A stretch of DNA of 40,644 nt, from assembly GCF_902859825.1 (NCBI RefSeq), contig NZ_CADIKB010000048.1, forward strand, positions 1 through 40,644, read 5' to 3'. Shown one piece after another: positions 39,096-40,644 of this stretch. Below the pieces are notes generated by a model. That model did not search any database. It was not told where the DNA came from and saw only the letters and a program-made list of their open reading frames with translations. A program made the translations under genes and the position numbers. Every line of letters begins with the position of its first letter. Position 1 is the stretch's first letter. Source of the stretch: Paraburkholderia phenoliruptrix (GTDB lineage Bacteria > Pseudomonadota > Gammaproteobacteria > Burkholderiales > Burkholderiaceae).

Positions 39096-39851
39096 TCACG
39101 ATGGGGATGAGGGAGATTGCTTGCCATTGGTCTTTCGCATCGAATCGCCTTTCAGTGGAAGCCTGTGGGCCTGATGCACGAGGCGGTCGAGTATTGCATC
39201 AGCGAGTGTGGGGTCCTGTAGCCACGCATGCCAGTGCTCAAGGGGTAACTGTGAAGTAATGATTGTTGAGCGGGAGCCCACACGATCGTCGATCACTTCG
39301 AGCAGGTCGTTTCGCGCGCCCTGGTCGAGCTCCTGCAGCCCCCAGTCGTCCAGCAACAGCACGTCAATCTTTGCGAGCTGCGCGAGACGGCGCGTGAAGC
39401 TGCCGTCGCCATGGGCGATGCGCAGTTCTTCGAACAGGCGCGCGGCGCGCACGTATAAAGCGGAGAACCCCTGACGGCACGCCTGCTGGGCAAAGGCGCA
39501 GGCAATCCAGGTTTTACCGGCGCCGGTTGGGCCGCTCAGAATGATGTTCTGGGCGTTGCGGATCCAGTCGCAACTGGCGAGGGTGGCGACCACGCGCTGG
39601 TCCAGGCCGCGGCTTTGCCGGAATTCAATGTCCTCGATACAGGCCTGCGGGTTCTTCAGCCTGGCGGCCTTCATCAGGCGTTCGAGACGGCGCGTGTCGC
39701 GCCAGGCCAGTTCGCGCTCGACGACCATGCCGAAGCGATCCTCGAATGACAGGCTGGTGCTGGCGCTCAGTGCGCTCTGCTCCTCGAAGGCGCGCGCCAT
39801 GCCGTCGAGTTTCAGGTTCCTGAGCTGCGAGAGGGTTTGCTGCGTCAACAT
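39096..39851 (-). CDS. istB: IS21 helper ATPase IstB
   Basis: 251 aa from the ATG giving MLTQQTLSQLRNLKLDGMAR, with a perfect AGGAGGT ribosome site. AAA+ motifs: IILSGPTGAGKTWIACAF (Walker A) and IDVLLLDDWGLQELDQGARN (Walker B). Later RSTIITSQLPLEHWHAWLQD and LVHQAHRLPLKGDSMRK are typical of IstB. It assists IstA in target selection. It starts 14 bp after the istA stop. Confidence 0.93.
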   Translation of the reverse strand: MLTQQTLSQLRNLKLDGMARAFEEQSALSASTSLSFEDRFGMVVERELAWRDTRRLERLMKAARLKNPQACIEDIEFRQSRGLDQRVVATLASCDWIRNAQNIILSGPTGAGKTWIACAFAQQACRQGFSALYVRAARLFEELRIAHGDGSFTRRLAQLAKIDVLLLDDWGLQELDQGARNDLLEVIDDRVGSRSTIITSQLPLEHWHAWLQDPTLADAILDRLVHQAHRLPLKGDSMRKTNGKQSPSSPS

Positions 39852-39865
39852 CGTGACCTCCTGGG

Positions 39866-40644
39866 TCAGTGGTAGTAGTCGGGCCCGCGCACATTCTCGT
39901 GTTCGGGGGATTGCCATTCGGTGAGCTCTATCGGGAGCGGAGACTGCCGGTCCAGTCCAGATTTGAGGATCGAGAGGACCGAGCGGCGCGTGGGGGAGCC
40001 GACCACCAGGGCGCGCTGACAGGCGCCTTCAAGGCGTTCACGGCCATATTTGCGGGCCAGCGCCAGCAGCCCCAGACAGGCCCGGTAGCCCATTTCGGGA
40101 TGTGGCCGGTTGGTCAGCAGATGCCTGACGATCGCCTCGGCGCCGGGACCGACGGAGGCGCCCCAGTTCAGCAGGCGCCCGGGCGTCCACTCCATGTGGG
40201 CGCGATGGGCCACGGGCATGTGTTCGGGCAGCGTCGTGTACTTGCCGCTCAGCCGGCTGCGGGCGTGTGCCGCAACGCGCCTGCCGCCGTGCAGGATCTC
40301 GACACCGAAGCGGGTCAGACGGGCGTAGACCTGCTGGCGTACCAGGCTGTGCGGCACGCTGTAATAGTGGTGGTCGACTTCGACGTGGTAGTCGATGTTC
40401 ACGACGCATTTGGCGAAGGTGGCAATCTCGTAGCGCTGGGCGGGCAGCGCACGCAGCGCGGGCTGGTCAAGCCGCTCGAACCATTCGCGGCGATTACCCT
40501 GAAGCTTCCTGAAGGGACGCTGGTTCAGATCGGCAATGAGACCGGTAATCGCCTTGTTCAGCTCGGCCAGGCTGAAGAAGCGGTGGTTGCGCAGGCGGGC
40601 AAGAACCCATCTCTGGACCACTTGAACTGCGACCTCCGCCTTAG
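39866..40644 (-). CDS. istA: IS21 transposase IstA, C-terminal part
   Basis: Open to the right edge (the frame continues upstream of the in-window ATG as KAEVAVQVVQRW). C-terminal IstA features: RWVLARLRNHRFFSLAELNK, ITGLIADLNQRPFRKLQGNR, FERLDQPALRALPAQRYEIA, the beta-barrel DYHVEVDHHYYSVPHSLVRQ and PEMGYRACLGLLALARKYGR. The DDE catalytic core lies outside the window. Confidence 0.92.
   Translation of the reverse strand, partial: KAEVAVQVVQRWVLARLRNHRFFSLAELNKAITGLIADLNQRPFRKLQGNRREWFERLDQPALRALPAQRYEIATFAKCVVNIDYHVEVDHHYYSVPHSLVRQQVYARLTRFGVEILHGGRRVAAHARSRLSGKYTTLPEHMPVAHRAHMEWTPGRLLNWGASVGPGAEAIVRHLLTNRPHPEMGYRACLGLLALARKYGRERLEGACQRALVVGSPTRRSVLSILKSGLDRQSPLPIELTEWQSPEHENVRGPDYYH

Larger units (their letters stand above)
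39013..40644 (-). mobile_element. IS21-family insertion sequence, partial
   Basis: istA and istB lie in the usual order on the minus strand, with short repeated GGTGA-TGATCAG-type units at the end next to istB, as multiple terminal repeats of IS21 elements. The istA 5' part and the other end are outside the window. Confidence 0.85.

Noticed and set aside
1..40644. tRNA, rRNA or restriction/toxin-antitoxin genes
   Set aside because: None could be recognised in the window.

Overview
The window is about 40.6 kb of high-GC DNA that looks like part of a large plasmid or secondary replicon of a Burkholderiaceae bacterium (Burkholderia/Paraburkholderia type). The grounds are codon use, a DUF3443-like gene at the left edge, a type Ib parAB system with 16-bp parS-like palindromes, and two Rep_3-type initiators. 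All family calls were made by reading the sequence; no database search was run.

Layout. 1-0.8 kb: end of a DUF3443-like gene and its terminator. 0.9-10 kb: replication and partition. A first initiator (938-2548, minus) lies beside an iteron cluster with a near-consensus DnaA box. Next come a small basic protein (3151-3678), a structured leader with a 94-aa gene, parB and parA, four parS palindromes, a second initiator (7721-9058, minus), and a second origin-like region with GGTTACC repeats and a perfect DnaA box. 10-17.5 kb: accessory genes, namely a small membrane protein, a frameshifted Tat-signal/DUF882 peptidase, a RecE-type nuclease, several unknowns, a Cys-cluster protein, a membrane protein plus bactofilin pair, and a TraB/Lnt-like membrane amidase. 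17.5-20.6 kb (minus): a membrane protein, a UvrD-like helicase and a 249-aa protein.

20.6-37.1 kb is one long plus-strand array opened by a ~670-bp regulatory leader. It encodes two unknowns, a CobS/MoxR-like AAA+ ATPase, two more unknowns, SSB, a small protein, class I ribonucleotide reductase alpha and beta, a coiled-coil membrane protein, a second RNR-alpha-like protein that has lost the catalytic cysteines, a DUF3150 protein, a CobT-like VWA protein and a zinc-ribbon/Toprim primase-like protein. It reads as a DNA-precursor and DNA-replication cassette built around a MoxR-DUF3150-VWA chaperone-type module. It ends at a strong terminator into which a group IIC intron has inserted. An IS21-family element (istB, istA) runs off the right edge.

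Regulation looks shared. A 13-bp palindrome close to TTCCTGTCAGGAA occurs six times, always outside coding DNA: before the 94-aa gene, before the second rep, beside the second DnaA box and the 67-aa gene, twice in the 21-kb leader, and before the RNR-like gene. Several starts (4187, 10118, 13251, 21224, 22169, 33798) have their Shine-Dalgarno in a hairpin. Nearly every gap in the 21-37 kb array holds a GC-rich stem-loop. Two related tandem-hairpin RNA elements with a compensatory base change flank the RNR-like gene.
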